64,000 nt of DNA from Acestrorhynchus altus (taxonomy: Eukaryota > Chordata > Actinopteri > Characiformes > Acestrorhynchidae), in assembly GCA_034509495.1 (NCBI GenBank), contig CM067522.1, forward strand, positions 19,212,428 through 19,276,427, in the 5' to 3' direction. Numbering within the stretch: position 1 is the stretch's first letter; each line of letters opens with the position of its first letter. Made by a program: the position numbers and the translations under genes. The notes beneath the pieces are model-generated. The model worked only from the letters and a program-made list of their open reading frames with translations. It had not been told where the DNA came from and made no database searches. Below are positions 11,126 to 22,565 of the stretch, one piece after another.

Positions 11126-11570
11126 GATACCAGGTTAATGCATTAATGAATTAATTGCTCAGAAAAGGCACAATTCCTATTTTTTCCATCCCCCTCTCTT
11201 TCACAGCTTTGGATCAATATTTATGTTGGGTTAATATTACATTATTAATATGTCTGGAATTTCAAAAGATCGAGCAATTAGTTCGAAATTTCATTTAATA
11301 ATGCTTGTAGCTGAAAAGGCATTTATGCTTTCATTTCTGGAGTCAAGCACCCTCTCTTTCCTTTGCTTGCATTTTTACATCGAGATAATTCACATGTCCT
11401 TGGCAAAATGAAAACAGACCTCACGATAAAATAGCCATTAAATATTAGCTCAAAATCTATTTAAAAGGTGTTAGCACAATCTACTAGGTTTAATTGGGAG
11501 ACAGCTGTGTTCTCTTTAATGTGGGAGCTATGGTATTTGCATTTTTTAATCCTTAGTATTTTGGTAGGAC
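11126..11570. promoter_or_regulatory. candidate conserved non-coding element
   Basis: A-T-rich but non-repetitive for over 400 bp. It holds several homeodomain-type cores (TTAATGAATTAATTGCTC near 11142, TTTAATTGGG near 11490) and octamer ATTTGCAT at 11535-11542. Confidence 0.35.
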
Positions 11571-11990
11571 ACTAACGGACAAAGCTGCAGAGAGTGTTTG
11601 TCCTACTCCAGTGAACAGAGCAAACAAGAGGTAATCATAATATAATAGCATCTACGATCTGGTTCCTGTCAAAAGTTTGATGTATATTAGTCAGCAGGTG
11701 AACAGTCGGTCTGCTGGACAAGAACTTTATAAGAACACAATGTGCCTTATATAACAATACCAGTGCACTGTATGTATTACAAAGTGGATGTATCTGTATA
11801 TGATGATACGGCCCATGTGTGTCATATAGAAATATATACATGCGAGTGTCTATATGAATGAAAAATAGGTATCATGTGTAATTAGATATGATTCTATATG
11901 TAATAATAGAATCCTGAATATACATAAATATATTGTGTATTTGCAAGTATCTACATGTCTATTATCAGTCTCTATTTGTGTCACACAAAT
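11571..11990. other. unique AT-rich non-coding sequence
   Basis: TATATG-rich sequence without clear periodicity; no gene seen. Confidence 0.45.
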
Positions 11991-11991
11991 G

Positions 11992-12116
11992 TATATATAT
12001 ATATATATATATAGAGGGTGAGTCAAAAGCCACAGGACACTCTTTTAATGACTTATCTGATCACCCCAGACAGCATGTTCCGTTATGTAGCGTATATAAA
12101 CATTCAGATGTGAGTG

Positions 12117-12167
<51 letters not shown>

Positions 12168-12168
12168 G
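11992..12168. repeat. paired (TA)n tracts around a 105-bp unique insert
   Basis: TA at 11992-12014 and 12121-12150, the second passing into GT to 12168. The insert begins GAGGGTGAGTCAAAAGCCAC. TA tracts on both sides could be an expanded target site of an insertion, but no inverted ends are visible. Confidence 0.6.
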
Positions 12169-12289
12169 GTATGGATGTCCTCATATATCAGATATAACTG
12201 TATAGATATAAGCATAAGTCATAAGAATTAGTATCTATGTTATTAGAATTTGGCCCAGTATGTATTCTGGTAGCATCCATGTTACGTGG

Positions 12290-12485
12290 GGAAGCAGGTG
12301 TGTGTTTCGATTCTTGCACGCAGTTTAAGTGTTTGTAAATACTTTGCAATGCCACATCCATTTCCTGCAGATTACCCTATTTGCATATGCAGTCTCGGGA
12401 GCCCGACGCTGAGTAAAGACCTTTACTAATGTGGAATTTGTCCTTCATGGCAGTGGATGAGTTATGGCCTATTTCTGTCATTTTG

Positions 12486-12542
<57 letters not shown>

Positions 12543-12680
12543 AACCCACTGAGTTTTTAACGGAGTTGTCAGTCTAACGGGACCATTAATGGTGTGTTGG
12601 GTGACAACAGCCATTAGGCTCCAGGAGCTTAATTGCTCACACTTGCCAATTAGTGTTGTCTCTTGTTTTTCGCTTCTCCT
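12290..12680. promoter_or_regulatory. candidate conserved non-coding element split by a (TC)n tract
   Basis: Unique blocks at 12290-12480 and 12545-12680 flank TC dinucleotides at 12488-12541. The left block has octamer ATTTGCAT (12379-12386) directly followed by ATGC; the right block has GCTTAATTGCTC and CCAATTAGTG. Confidence 0.35.
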
Positions 12681-12689
12681 TTGACCTCG

Positions 12690-13075
12690 TGTGTTTACCT
12701 GTGTGTGTTCCCTCACCACACTCTCAGAGTCACTGGAATGGCTAAAGGTGAGGGGGTGGCTGGGGGGTTACTGTTTGTTATATTGGTGTGTTTCTGTAAG
12801 CTGAGCTGAACACTCTCCTCCTCCAGCCCGACTGATACGGTTTATTATAAGTAGTTGTTTGACTTAAGACCTGTGATGTCATCGGGGACGGCTTTGCGAG
12901 GTCAGTAAACGCATAATAACGGGATTCATAGAAGATCGAAACTGAAGAGGACGTGATTCAGTAAAATACATTCGTTTGCTATCACACCTGACCTCAGCTG
13001 TTCTTTACTGATTTACACTCTTTTATTCATTTTTCAATGAACAGTAACATGCTCATAGCTGATTTAACCCCGCCC
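12690..13075. other. unique non-coding sequence
   Basis: No gene or repeat recognised. Confidence 0.45.
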
Positions 13076-13079
13076 CTCC

Positions 13080-13515
13080 CATTCTGAGAGAGTGTAACAT
13101 GATCGAGGGAGAGTGTACAAAGAGTGAGGCAGTGGAAGTGAGACAGCATACAGTGTGCGCGCATACTCTGAGACAGAAACATAAGAGTGAGACAGAGAGC
13201 GCATAAGAGCTAGGTGAGTGAGAGTGCATGAAAAGTCAACATGAGGGACAGAAAGAGTGAGAGCATGAAAACTAAGTAGGCATAGAGAGTGAGAGAGCAT
13301 CAGACAGAGAGGGAGAGAAGGAGTGCGAAACGAGTGACACAGACAGTGAGAGAACATAAAAAGAGAGTGAAGTAGTATACAAAGAGAAAGAGAGTAAAAT
13401 ATCTAGCGGGATTGAGTGAGAGCATTGAGAGCAAGACAGAGAGTGAGAGAGAGTAAAATATATATACAGGGACTGGGAGTGAGACAATATAAAGAGTGAT
13501 ACAGAGTGAGAGAGC
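13080..13515. repeat. degenerate purine-rich GAGAGTG/GTGAGACA repeat
   Basis: Short phrases GAGAGTGAGA, AGTGAGACAG and GAGAGCAT recur without a fixed period for over 400 bp. The reverse-strand Ser/Leu/His-rich frames are artefacts of this composition. Confidence 0.8.
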
Positions 13516-13742
13516 GCTAGAGCAAGCAAATTTACACCCCGGCATCCAAACACGCTGCAGCGCCCAGGCTCTCCGGGATACGGATGCTGTTGCCATGGAA
13601 ACGGATGGCTCAGCAGCAGCAGCTTCACCACACGGCATCGGAATTATCATAAATCAGAATTATCATAAATCTGTCTTAACGGGCATAAGGATTCGTCGAA
13701 AGTGAGAGCAAAGGTTTTGATTTTCGCGTTACTGAGAGCATG

Positions 13743-13743
13743 C

Positions 13744-13779
<36 letters not shown>

Positions 13780-13800
13780 GCGCGTGCGTGTGCGCATGTT
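13743..13800. repeat. (GT)n microsatellite with GCGTG end
   Basis: GT with TATG interruptions, then CGCGTGCGTGTGCGCATG. Confidence 0.93.
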
Positions 13801-13947
13801 GGTTCCATGAGCGTGGGAACAGAGTGTGTGTTACAGAGCTTTAAATCTGACCTGCCTTCATCACCCACTTCATCCAGTATATTTACATTCAGTCTTCCAT
13901 TCAACTGTTTAACAATCAATAAGTTCAAAACATGACCACGAGAAAAG

Positions 13948-14015
13948 TAAGTGTTTCTAATAAAGTGGCCAGTGATGAAGCACAAACGGAGGTGTTTCTT
14001 ATAAAGTGGCCAGTG
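13948..14015. repeat. two copies of the GTGTTTCTAATAAAGTGGCC repeat
   Basis: Cores at 13951-13970 and 13992-14010, separated by AGTGATGAAGCACAAACGG. Confidence 0.75.
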
Positions 14016-14283
14016 GTTACAGTCAAACAGTGCAGAAACTATTTAAATGGGCTCCAAATTCAGAATGACAGCACGACCTGAGGGGTCTATTACCGCCTAC
14101 CCATATATGAGCGTCACACACCAATATCAGTTAACACACACATCCGTTTCCCCGGCACAGTGGTCCTCCAGTGGTCAGGACTGCTATTGGATTGACCTTT
14201 TCTGCACGTGCCTCTACGCTAGACACCCACCTCTGTCTACCGCCACACTGTTTCACACAGTATTAGAAGATTAACTAATGACT

Positions 14284-14516
14284 TTACACTTCTCCTTTAT
14301 CCCTCCCTCCCTCCTCCCTTTCTCTCTCTCTCTCTCTCCCTCTCTCCCCTCTCTCCATCTCCTCTCTCTCTCTCCATCTCTCTCTCTCCTCTTCTCTCCT
14401 CCCCTCTCTCTCATGCTCGCCTCTCTCCCTCCCTCTCGCCTCTCTCTCTCTCCTCCCTCCCTCCCCCTCTCTCTCTCTCTCTCCTCTCCATCTCTCTCTC
14501 TCTCTCTCTCCCTCTT

Positions 14517-14559
<43 letters not shown>

Positions 14560-14696
14560 CATCTCTCTCTCTCTCCTCTTTCTCTCTCTCTCTCCTCCCT
14601 CTCTCATGCCTGCCTCTCTCTCCCTCCCTCTCTTCCCTCTCTCGCTCTCTCTCTCTCTCTCTCTCCCTCCCTCTCTCTCTCTATGTTTGCCTCTCT

Positions 14697-14733
<37 letters not shown>

Positions 14734-14775
14734 CTCCCTCCCTCTCTCTCTCTCCTCTCTCCTCCCTCTCTCTCT

Positions 14776-14820
<45 letters not shown>

Positions 14821-14875
14821 CCCTCCCTCTCCTCCCTCCTCCTCCCCTCTCTCCTCTCTCCTCCTGCCTCTCTCC
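14284..14875. repeat. 590-bp polypyrimidine (CT/CCT)n tract
   Basis: Almost every base on this strand is C or T: CTCTCT, CCCTCCCT and TCTCCTCC blocks. Rare ATG or CATGC interruptions near 14412, 14605 and 14683, each followed by CTCGCC- or CTGCCTCTC-like text, hint at an older unit of about 80-190 bp. Such homopurine-homopyrimidine mirror tracts can form triplex (H-DNA). The predicted 213- and 203-residue frames are not genes. Confidence 0.95.
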
Positions 14876-14939
14876 TGAAGCCGATAACCCAGCATCCCTC
14901 TGGGGCTCGGCCTGTATAACGGCGTCAGTTCACGGCCCC

Positions 14940-15117
14940 CTTATTTGAGCAGAATTGTTTAATTGGTGCAGGTTCTACATAACCATATGATAGACTGGTT
15001 GAAATGAAGGTTAGCACCTCGCTGCTTGTAATCGACTGAGAGAAATTGATTTGCGCTTCCGGTCTCCGTCGGGAAACGACTTCATAGTTCTCCAAAGAAA
15101 CGAAGCTTTATAATTGT
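14940..15117. promoter_or_regulatory. possible conserved non-coding element
   Basis: A unique block between two CT tracts with TTGTTTAATTGGTGC and ATAACCATATGATAG. Weak evidence. Confidence 0.2.
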
Positions 15118-15325
15118 GTTTCTCTCTCTCTCTCTCTCTCTCTCTTTCTCCCTCCTCTCACAAACTCTCACTCTCACACTCTCTCTCTCTCCTCCTGCCT
15201 CTCTCCCTCTCCCTGCCTCTCTAACACTCTTTTCTCTTTCTCTCTCGCTCTCTCTCTCTCGCTCTCTCTAATGAATTGTCCAGTGATGAAGCACTAAAGT
15301 AGGTGTTTCTAATAAAGTGGCCAGT
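15118..15325. repeat. (CT)n tracts and a GTGTTTCTAATAAAGTGGCC copy
   Basis: CT-rich sequence 15118-15268, then GTCCAGTGATGAAGCACTAAAG and the core repeat at 15302-15321. Confidence 0.85.
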
Positions 15326-15478
15326 GAGGAGGCACAATCGTAGGTGTTGTAGGTGTTGTGGGTGTTGTTTGTGGTGTAGACACTGTTAACATGATCAATG
15401 CAGGAGCTTGAAAGGTATATTATGAGTCCTGAGCTGCTTTATAGTCAAAAGTGTCGGGACAAGTCAAGGAAATATATA

Positions 15479-15481
<3 letters not shown>

Positions 15482-15552
<71 letters not shown>
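15482..15552. repeat. (GT)n microsatellite
   Basis: Pure GT for about 70 bp. Confidence 0.95.
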
Positions 15553-15553
<1 letters not shown>

Positions 15554-15899
15554 TTGAGGGGCGGTGTTTCCATTTGATGAGAGAAAATAACCGAACTGCT
15601 CTAGGAAGCCGCTACACAGACAAATCCTTTATCAGCTGATCTTCAAGTGGAAAAGTAGTAGATGGTTCTATGAATTTTGTCTTCAAACACACACACACAC
15701 CACACACAATATCAATAACACACTCACACTGTGTGTAGTGTGAGAGTGTTGCTGTTTGCCACTCTGCCAGGACAGCAGCGCACAGATAACGAGCAGATAA
15801 CACAATGGTCAATCCAGATAAGGAGGAACCTGATAATTGAAACTGGTGTGGTGTGTGAGATTGTGTGCAGATTAACACTGTGCTGGGGTAAAAGGTGTG

Positions 15900-15900
<1 letters not shown>

Positions 15901-15947
<47 letters not shown>

Positions 15948-15960
15948 ATGCATGCGCATG
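15901..15960. repeat. (GT)n microsatellite
   Basis: GT tract ending GCATGCATGCGCATG. The piece between 15553 and 15900 is unique apart from a short CA run at 15687-15708. Confidence 0.95.
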
Positions 15961-16639
15961 TTTGTATATGTGATTGCATAAGGTTCTACACAAGGAGCTA
16001 GAGCTGTAGGTGGTGTATCATATTGACTGTGTATACTATTGTATATATGTTCTCCTTTTCAGTCAGTATAATCAATTATTTCCAGTTCTCCCACTATCTA
16101 GAACTCCTCCATCACAACAAAGCATTTACATTAACCCTTAAGAGCCCTTAGCTAGTTTTGAGGAAGAGTTTATAATATTAATCGAGCAAGCTCGTTATGC
16201 TTTTTGTTGTCATGTGATGTTTTCTGTAAACATTTTACGTTGTTGTAACAAATTAGTCACCCTAACATTTTCATGACGTGTATTTCATCATCTGGTTCTA
16301 GATATTCATTACTGGTTAAATTGAGTCAGGTTTGTAAATGGTTCAACGGTTGACCCCAGATCTTTACAAACTAAAACACAAAATGAGCTGGTTTTGTCTC
16401 CGGGACGGACTGACCATACCAGCAGTTTCGAAATGAGGTCACATGTTCACACATTCACACATTCATCTGCCCTGTGATGCGCTCCAGATGTTCAGTAGGT
16501 GTCACTTAGGGACTGAATTAACATGATGGACAAAGCTGTCTCATATGTCACCGTATCCTTACGATAAGAGAGACCCTGAAACACCTGCCTGCATGGAATT
16601 GGTCTACTCCATCAGAGGTTCTCAAACATCATGAGTTCA
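15961..16639. other. unique non-coding sequence
   Basis: No gene, array or element recognised in about 680 bp. Confidence 0.5.
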
Positions 16640-17000
16640 TGTTATGTATGTAGTGTTTCTGGAAGTGGTTAGTAAATAGTTGTTATGAGAACGTTACAAT
16701 GTTTCTAGATTCCAGGTGGTAGCCAGGTGTAAACTAAGTGGTTGCTGCCATGTTGCTAAGTAGTTGCTAGATGAGTGCTCTATGAATTGTGCTAGGTCGG
16801 TGGTTGCTATGGTGCTCTGGAGATGATAAGTGCAGTTACTATATCAGTTGTGTTGTGTTCCTAGGTGGTTGCTCTGGTGTTGCAAGGTTGTTCTGATGTT
16901 CAGTGTGTTATAGATTTCTGTTATATAGTTCCTAGACTATGATCTCTCAGGGGGTTGCTTTGATGTCTCATGTGGTTGCTATGATATGTCAGTGGTTTCA
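16640..17000. repeat. degenerate GGTGGTTGCTATGGTGTT repeat
   Basis: Phrases AGTGGTTGCTGCCATG, TGGTTGCTATGGTGC, AGGTGGTTGCTCTGGTG and GGTTGCTATGATATG recur about every 20-45 bp. The same type appears at 50985-51180. Confidence 0.75.
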
Positions 17001-17102
17001 TGATCTCCTCAGGTATGCAGATATCCCAGCTGGACACGGTTTAGACACTGGTTTGAGAACTTGTGCTAAAATGACATGAAACATCGTTGAAAATCCATCA
17101 GT

Positions 17103-17105
<3 letters not shown>

Positions 17106-17168
<63 letters not shown>

Positions 17169-17190
17169 CACACACACACACACACACACA
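17106..17190. repeat. (CA)n microsatellite
   Basis: CA for about 85 bp with one AA interruption. Confidence 0.95.
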
Positions 17191-17429
17191 TATTATCTTA
17201 TCTTTCCCTACCCTCTACCCTGAGCAACCCTGAGTATTTCCTGCATTAGTATTCTATGAGACTGATCTTTCTCAGATCTCCACTAGGATGGAAGTATTTT
17301 AGCATCTAAGATAATCTGGTTAACACCTGTTTTTATTGACATACGCGGCGCATTGGAGCCCCCCCTGCACACACTCTAATCCGATCTGTCTCCATGCCTT
17401 TCTCTGTCGAGCCCTCCTCTTTCTCCTTT

Positions 17430-17700
17430 TTCCATTTTTCTTTTATGGACAAACGCTTTGGCAATCTTCCCCGGACAGGACAGATTTTACAGGCTTAGCT
17501 TCTGGTCTTATTGGTTTTTCTGTTGAGCTGCAGAAGTAGGAAGGCTTTCCAAATTTCCTCACACTTTTAAAGGAGATTGGAATTGGAGTGACAACTGCTG
17601 AGCAATATGGTGTGAAATGGGGCCGCATTAACAATTCAGTGCTAGAACTTTCTCGTTCCAGACTGAAATCGGATTAAAGAGGAGAGGCTAGATTATAGAT
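17430..17700. promoter_or_regulatory. possible conserved non-coding element
   Basis: Non-repetitive block of balanced composition with CTTATTGGTTTTTC and GGCCGCATTAACAATTCAG. It is open on both strands for about 65 codons, without start context or splice sites that convince me. Confidence 0.2.
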
Positions 17701-18140
17701 TAGTGCCCTGGATTGCTTATGTTTTGTTCTCCGCTTAGGCATGTTTCATAAACATAAGTGTATCTAGAAAATTAGAATACTGTGGAAAGGTTTCTGATAA
17801 TTGAATTAATAAAATTAAACACTTAAAATACACTCTTTAGTTTTAAAGATGTTTGTAATATTTTGAGATTCTGGTTGTGAGCTGTAAAGAAACTGATTTA
17901 ACTGTTAGAACAAAATATATATGAACAAAAAACATAAGTAAACACAACATACAAATATAAATAAAAGTGTTCATATATATATATATATATATATAAGGCT
18001 TTAACATACATTTTAACAAATGTTTGACCTTTTTGACCTGAAGTCCAGACTCTGCCGGTCGTGGTCAGTAGTGGTGGTGGCAGCCACAATCCGGTAATCC
18101 TTTTAAACCCCACCCAGTCAAACAAATGTCTACCTGGACC
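17701..18140. other. unique AT-rich sequence with a short (TA)n run
   Basis: TA dinucleotides at 17975-17994; nothing else recognised. Confidence 0.5.
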
Positions 18141-18764
18141 CCTACTCCCCCCCCCCCCCATTCACCCTTTGGATGAATGAAATCCCGCCTTTTTGAAGTA
18201 ATGAAATGAATGGAAGTGAAGCTCCACTTTTCGGATGAATGAAAGCCTCCGTTCTTAATGCATTAAGAAAAAAGCAAAGGTGGAACCGCACTTTCTGAGG
18301 GAATGATACGAATGGAGGGAACCTCCCACACCCCCACCCTCACCCCCCCGCCTGGAACAGACCTGCCCATTTCCGTTTATTTTGATGGCGTGAACCGCCC
18401 TTATTCACTCCTCATTTTTCTCCTCTATTCTGTTTCTCCATCTTCACTCTCTAATTCCAGCAGTTATTTTCACTCTGTTAATATTGGCATAATTTACTTC
18501 CCTCCAGAAATCATTTTTCCAAACATCATTCCGCTGTATTCATAAAAGGCAGGTTATCATAAGAAGGCGGGGTTACGCTTAGGAATGAGGTGATTTAGCA
18601 CCTTGGCGACCAGAGACGATATGATTAGAGAAGGCGGTTCCAGACTCATGTCATCCATCTTTAATGTACAGTCAGAAACAACACTAATGGAGAAGGACCC
18701 CCCCCCACACACACACACACACACCACCACCACCACCACTACCACCAAATTGGGCACGCTAGCT
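18141..18764. other. unique sequence with poly-C and CA/CCA runs
   Basis: C run at 18147-18160, and CCCCCCC followed by CA and CCA triplets at 18698-18742. GGATGAATGAAA-type phrases recur near 18168-18245. Confidence 0.5.
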
Positions 18765-19110
18765 TGGTTATGCTGGTCAATCAGCTTGTTCATGCTCATT
18801 ATACTGGTTATTTTGGTCATACAGGTTATACTGGTCTCACTGGTTAACCAGCTAAACTAAATAAACACACTTGGTCAGACTGGTTAAATTGAACAAAATG
18901 GACAAAAACGATTGGTCATGTTGGTTATACTGGTCAAAACGGAAAAAGGCTTGGTCATGCTGGTTATACTGGTCAAAATGGACAAACATGCTTGGTCATG
19001 CTGGTTATACTGGTGAAAATGGACAAAGGCTTGGTCATGCTGGTTATACTGGTGAAAATGGACAAACCCGCTTGGTCATGCTAATTATACTGGTCAAACT
19101 GGTGAAACAG
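18765..19110. repeat. TGGTCATGCTGGTTATACTG minisatellite, array 1
   Basis: Units of about 47 bp: TTGGTCATGCTGGTTATACT, GGTCAAAATGGACAAA, with variants. Best ordered at 18900-19090. The same text recurs at 19790-20235 and, decayed, at 856-1215. Confidence 0.88.
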
Positions 19111-19352
19111 CTGCAGTTCAGCCGGCCCAGAGTGTCTGAATCGTACGTTGCACGAATCCTTAGCAATTCCAAATATAGATGAAGCAAAGTCGAAACACGC
19201 CGAGACTGTTGGGAAGTAAAAGTTACTTCACACGGTCGAATGACGCACACTGCTGTCAGGTTTGGCTTCCCCTGAGGCCTCGCACAGCTGCTAAAATCCC
19301 AGCTTATTTCTGTTAGCAAGGCCTGTGGGAGCAGCCCACGCGAGCACTGTGT

Positions 19353-19353
<1 letters not shown>
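19111..19353. other. unique non-coding sequence
   Basis: No gene or repeat recognised. Confidence 0.45.

Positions 19354-19429
<76 letters not shown>
19354..19429. repeat. (CA)n microsatellite
   Basis: Pure CA for about 76 bp. Confidence 0.95.
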
Positions 19430-19430
<1 letters not shown>

Positions 19431-19789
19431 TCAGGGTGTAACACCGTTGTCTCTGCTGGCAGATTTGTATCTGTCAGATGCGAAACTCACACTTTGAAGT
19501 CCTAGTTCTGGGATTTGGCTCGTCTTAAAGTGGGGATCATCTTAAATGTCTGTGGCATTAGTGCCCGTAGGCCCGACCTGGCTCAGCCTGGAACCACATT
19601 AACTTTGGGATTTTCTCTTTATCCTGCTCCGTTTCCCAGTTTTGCGCTCGGCCGGAGGAGCGAGTGAGGCTTTAAATATGTGTATATTTAATGAAAAGCG
19701 TTTATTAAACCTCCGTCCTGCTTCAGCCTGGTTTAGCAGAAGTTAGGCTGCGCTGGAGCGACTGGAGAGCTGTTACTGGAGATTGGCAC
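19430..19789. other. unique non-coding sequence
   Basis: No gene or repeat recognised; moderately GC-rich. Confidence 0.45.
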
Positions 19790-20235
19790 AGTTTTAGTCA
19801 ACTGGTTATATTGGTCACGCTGGTCAAACAGCTTGGACCAAATGGATGATCCCGGTCATCAGGCTCCTTGTGTCGGTGAAGCTGTTAGATCAGCGTGGTC
19901 AAAGTAGACAAATAAGCTTGGTCAACTGGTTATACTGGTCAGTCAGCTTGGTCTTGCAGGTTATATTGGCCACGCGCATTGATGATGCTGGTTATATTGG
20001 TCGTGCTGGTCAAACAGCTTGGACCATCTTGGTGAGCCCGGTCATCAGGCTCCTCGTGTTGATGAAGCTGTCAGATCAGCTTGGTCAAAGTAGACAAACA
20101 AGCTTGGTGTTGCTGGTAATGCTGATCATCCAGTCTGGCTTTCAGGCTGCTCAAACTGGTGTAGCTGTTCGAACATCATGGCCATGCTGGTCATGTTGGT
20201 CCACCAGCTCGGTCAACCTGGTAAACTGGACAGTT
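19790..20235. repeat. TGGTCA minisatellite, array 2, with a longer higher-order unit
   Basis: Besides the short TTGGTCAAACAGCTTGG phrases, a longer block (GGTCATCAGGCTCCT, GTGAAGCTG or ATGAAGCTG, then GATCAGC and TGGTCAAAGTAGACAAA) occurs at 19853-19920 and again at 20038-20105. This implies a period of about 185 bp built from the smaller unit. Confidence 0.85.
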
Positions 20236-20379
20236 TAATTGCGGTACGAGACAGAGATCCCTGAAACAGGCCTTTTTGCCCGCTGCCCCCATCTTATTCC
20301 GTCCTTCTCCTCTGAGCCCACCATGCTCCTGGAAATCTTCTACAACTCATCCAAACTGCTTGCAGCTTTGACTCTGTCC

Positions 20380-20790
20380 TTCCGCTTCCCAGCCCGGCGG
20401 TGAGATTTCCCGTCCTGCGGTGAAAGATTAGCCCGTGAGTTCCGCCTCATCTGCGGGGTCATGGAAGGCGCCTCCATTTTAAAGCACAGAATCGCGCCGC
20501 AAACTGAATAATAAAATGGATGGAGGGAGGAGAGGGAGGGAGGCGCAGGCTAATCGAGGCTTCGACTCCGTCACGGCTGAGAGGAAATATGGAGGGAAAT
20601 TAATTTGCTCTGTCATTAAGACAAAGGAAGGTGAGCGGAGGAGAGCGGCGTGCCGGGGCACAGTTCATTGGCCCACATCTCAAGGCTCATAAATTTCCGC
20701 TGCTTTCGCTTTAAAGAAAGCTATAAAACGTTATCGCGCTGCTGCCGTAAAACGCTGTAATTAACATTCAACAACTGTAACTGATCTACC
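20380..20790. promoter_or_regulatory. candidate conserved non-coding element
   Basis: Unique block holding GCCTCCATTTTAAAGCAC, GGAAATTAATTTGCTCTGTC and GGCTCATAAATTTCC, with a GGGAGGAG purine run inside (20520-20545). Composition and density of AT cores resemble developmental enhancers. Confidence 0.3.
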
Positions 20791-21040
20791 GTTCATTCTC
20801 TCCGCTTCCGAACTGCCAGGTTTTGCGGGAATGTGTGTGAGTGTTATTAATTTCAGATACAGATGATCCTGCTGAACAGCAGCCTGGCAAACTCTGCCTG
20901 ATCAAACTGGTTACGGCATGAATATTCTGCCTGAGAAACCTTACCAGTATGACCATGATATAATATATGGACGAAAGTATTGGGACACCTTTCTTCTGAA
21001 ATCAAGGATATTGAAAAGAGTTAGCCTGGATGCTGGTGGG
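20791..21040. mobile_element. terminal fragment of an M1 MITE within unique sequence
   Basis: ATGGACGAAAGTATTGGGAC plus ACCTTTCTTCTGAAATCAAGG at 20967-21008 is the outer end of the M1 family. The rest of the stretch is unique. Confidence 0.6.
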
Positions 21041-21805
21041 AGCAGCCTGTTTCCCACTCTGTTTATATCCCGATATAGATATAAATATCGATATATCGCT
21101 CAGCCCGTATCCCGCTCTGTTTATATCCCGATATAGATGTAAATATCGATATATCGCTCAGCCCGTATCCCATTCTGTTTATATCCCGATATAGATATAA
21201 ATATCGATATATCGCTCAGCCCGTATCCCGCTCTGTTTATATCCTGATATAGATATAAATATTGATATATCGCTCAGCCCGTATCCCATTCTGTTTATAT
21301 CCCGATACAGATGTAAATATTGATATATCGCTCAGCCTGTATCCCGCTCAGTTTATATCCTGATATAGATATAAATATCGATATATCGCTCAGCCCGTAT
21401 CCCGCTCTGTTTATATCCCGATATAGATGTAAATATGGATATATTGCTCAGCCCGTATCCCGTTCTGTTTATATCCCGATATAGATGTAAATATGGATAT
21501 ATCGCTCAGTCCTAATCACGCTCTGTTTATATCCCGATATAGATGTAAATATGGATATATCGCTCAGCCCTAATCACGCTCTGTTTATATCCCGATATAG
21601 ATATAAATATCGATATATCGCTCAGCCCGTATCCCGCTCTGTTTATATCCCGATATAGATATAAATATCGATATATATCGCTCTGCCCGTATCCCGCTCA
21701 GTTTATATCCTGATATAGATATATTGATGTATCGCTCAGCCCGTATCCCGCTCTGTTTATATCCCGATATAGATGTAAATGTCGATATATCATCTCAGCC
21801 ATAGT
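21041..21805. repeat. 58-bp AT-rich minisatellite, about 13 copies
   Basis: The unit is CTCAGCCCGTATCCCGCTCT, GTTTATATCCCGATATAGAT, ATAAATATCGATATATCG. Each copy holds the palindromes ATCGAT and CGATATATCG. Variants (GTAAATATGG, CCTAATCACG) cluster in adjacent copies, which suggests local homogenisation. Confidence 0.95.
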
Positions 21806-21819
21806 ATACAGAAACAAGA

Positions 21820-21935
21820 CCTGTTAGTATGTTGGATGATCACCACCCCACTTCGATAGATGCAGTGGTTGCCACTCAAATAGCTGAGTGCATCCATTTG
21901 AAAGGGGTCCACAATCTCTTGGACACACACTGCAT
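21820..21935. mobile_element. M1 MITE fragment
   Basis: GTTGGATGATCACCACCCCA and TAGCTGAGTGCATCCATTTG with GGTCCACAATCTCTTGGAC are diverged M1 phrases brought together by an internal deletion. Confidence 0.6.
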
Positions 21936-22099
21936 ATTTTGTCATTGCCACTGTAATCTGCGATAATTACCGACCCTAACAGATCTGCTGTTTGTTCTGT
22001 CGGCTTTGTGTGTGTGTGAATATGTGTTAGTACGCTGTTTCTCACATTAACCAACACCTTTTCCCATCCAGAGACCCCAAAACTAGCGGTGCACTCAGT

Positions 22100-22565
22100 C
22101 TGCTCGGACTCCCAGTGTCACTACACTCAATTACACATGAGGCTGCCGTTCCACCAGCAGTGACCATTTCTGCTCAGCCAGCAGACAATGTAGTATTAAC
22201 GCTTGTTAGCTCCACCATTAGCTATAGAGCTCCGAAATTGAGGCCTTGGCCAGGGATGTGTTTGGCTGGCTCCACTTGGAATGGCACCATGCATTTACTC
22301 GTGTGAGGAGAGCATTAGAAGGCTGCTTCGCCGAGCGTACAATTACTATAATTACGAAATTTCAAGTTGATGCATGCCCGTGGTGCTGGCGAAATGGAAG
22401 GTGCAATTATTGCAGAAGCTCCTGCGAAACTCTCCCCCACCGAGATGCACCGCACCCTGTTTCCTCCACCACTGCCGCTGCCACACCAACCTGTAATTGT
22501 GGCATTTATGGATTCACAGCTGATGGACTCCACTTAGTGGGTTGGCAGTATGCAGTGCTGTGTGG
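22100..22565. promoter_or_regulatory. candidate conserved non-coding element
   Basis: More than 400 bp of non-repetitive sequence with an unusual concentration of AT cores in a GC-balanced background: GTACAATTACTATAATTACG, GGTGCAATTATTGCAG, CCTGTAATTGTGGC, CCATTAGCTATAG. Both strands hold frames of 70-107 codons, but none has exon boundaries. Confidence 0.4.

Noticed and set aside
14278..14919. 213- and 203-residue open frames on opposite strands
   Set aside because: Pure translation of the CT/GA tract (Ser-Leu or Arg-Glu runs); no gene signals.
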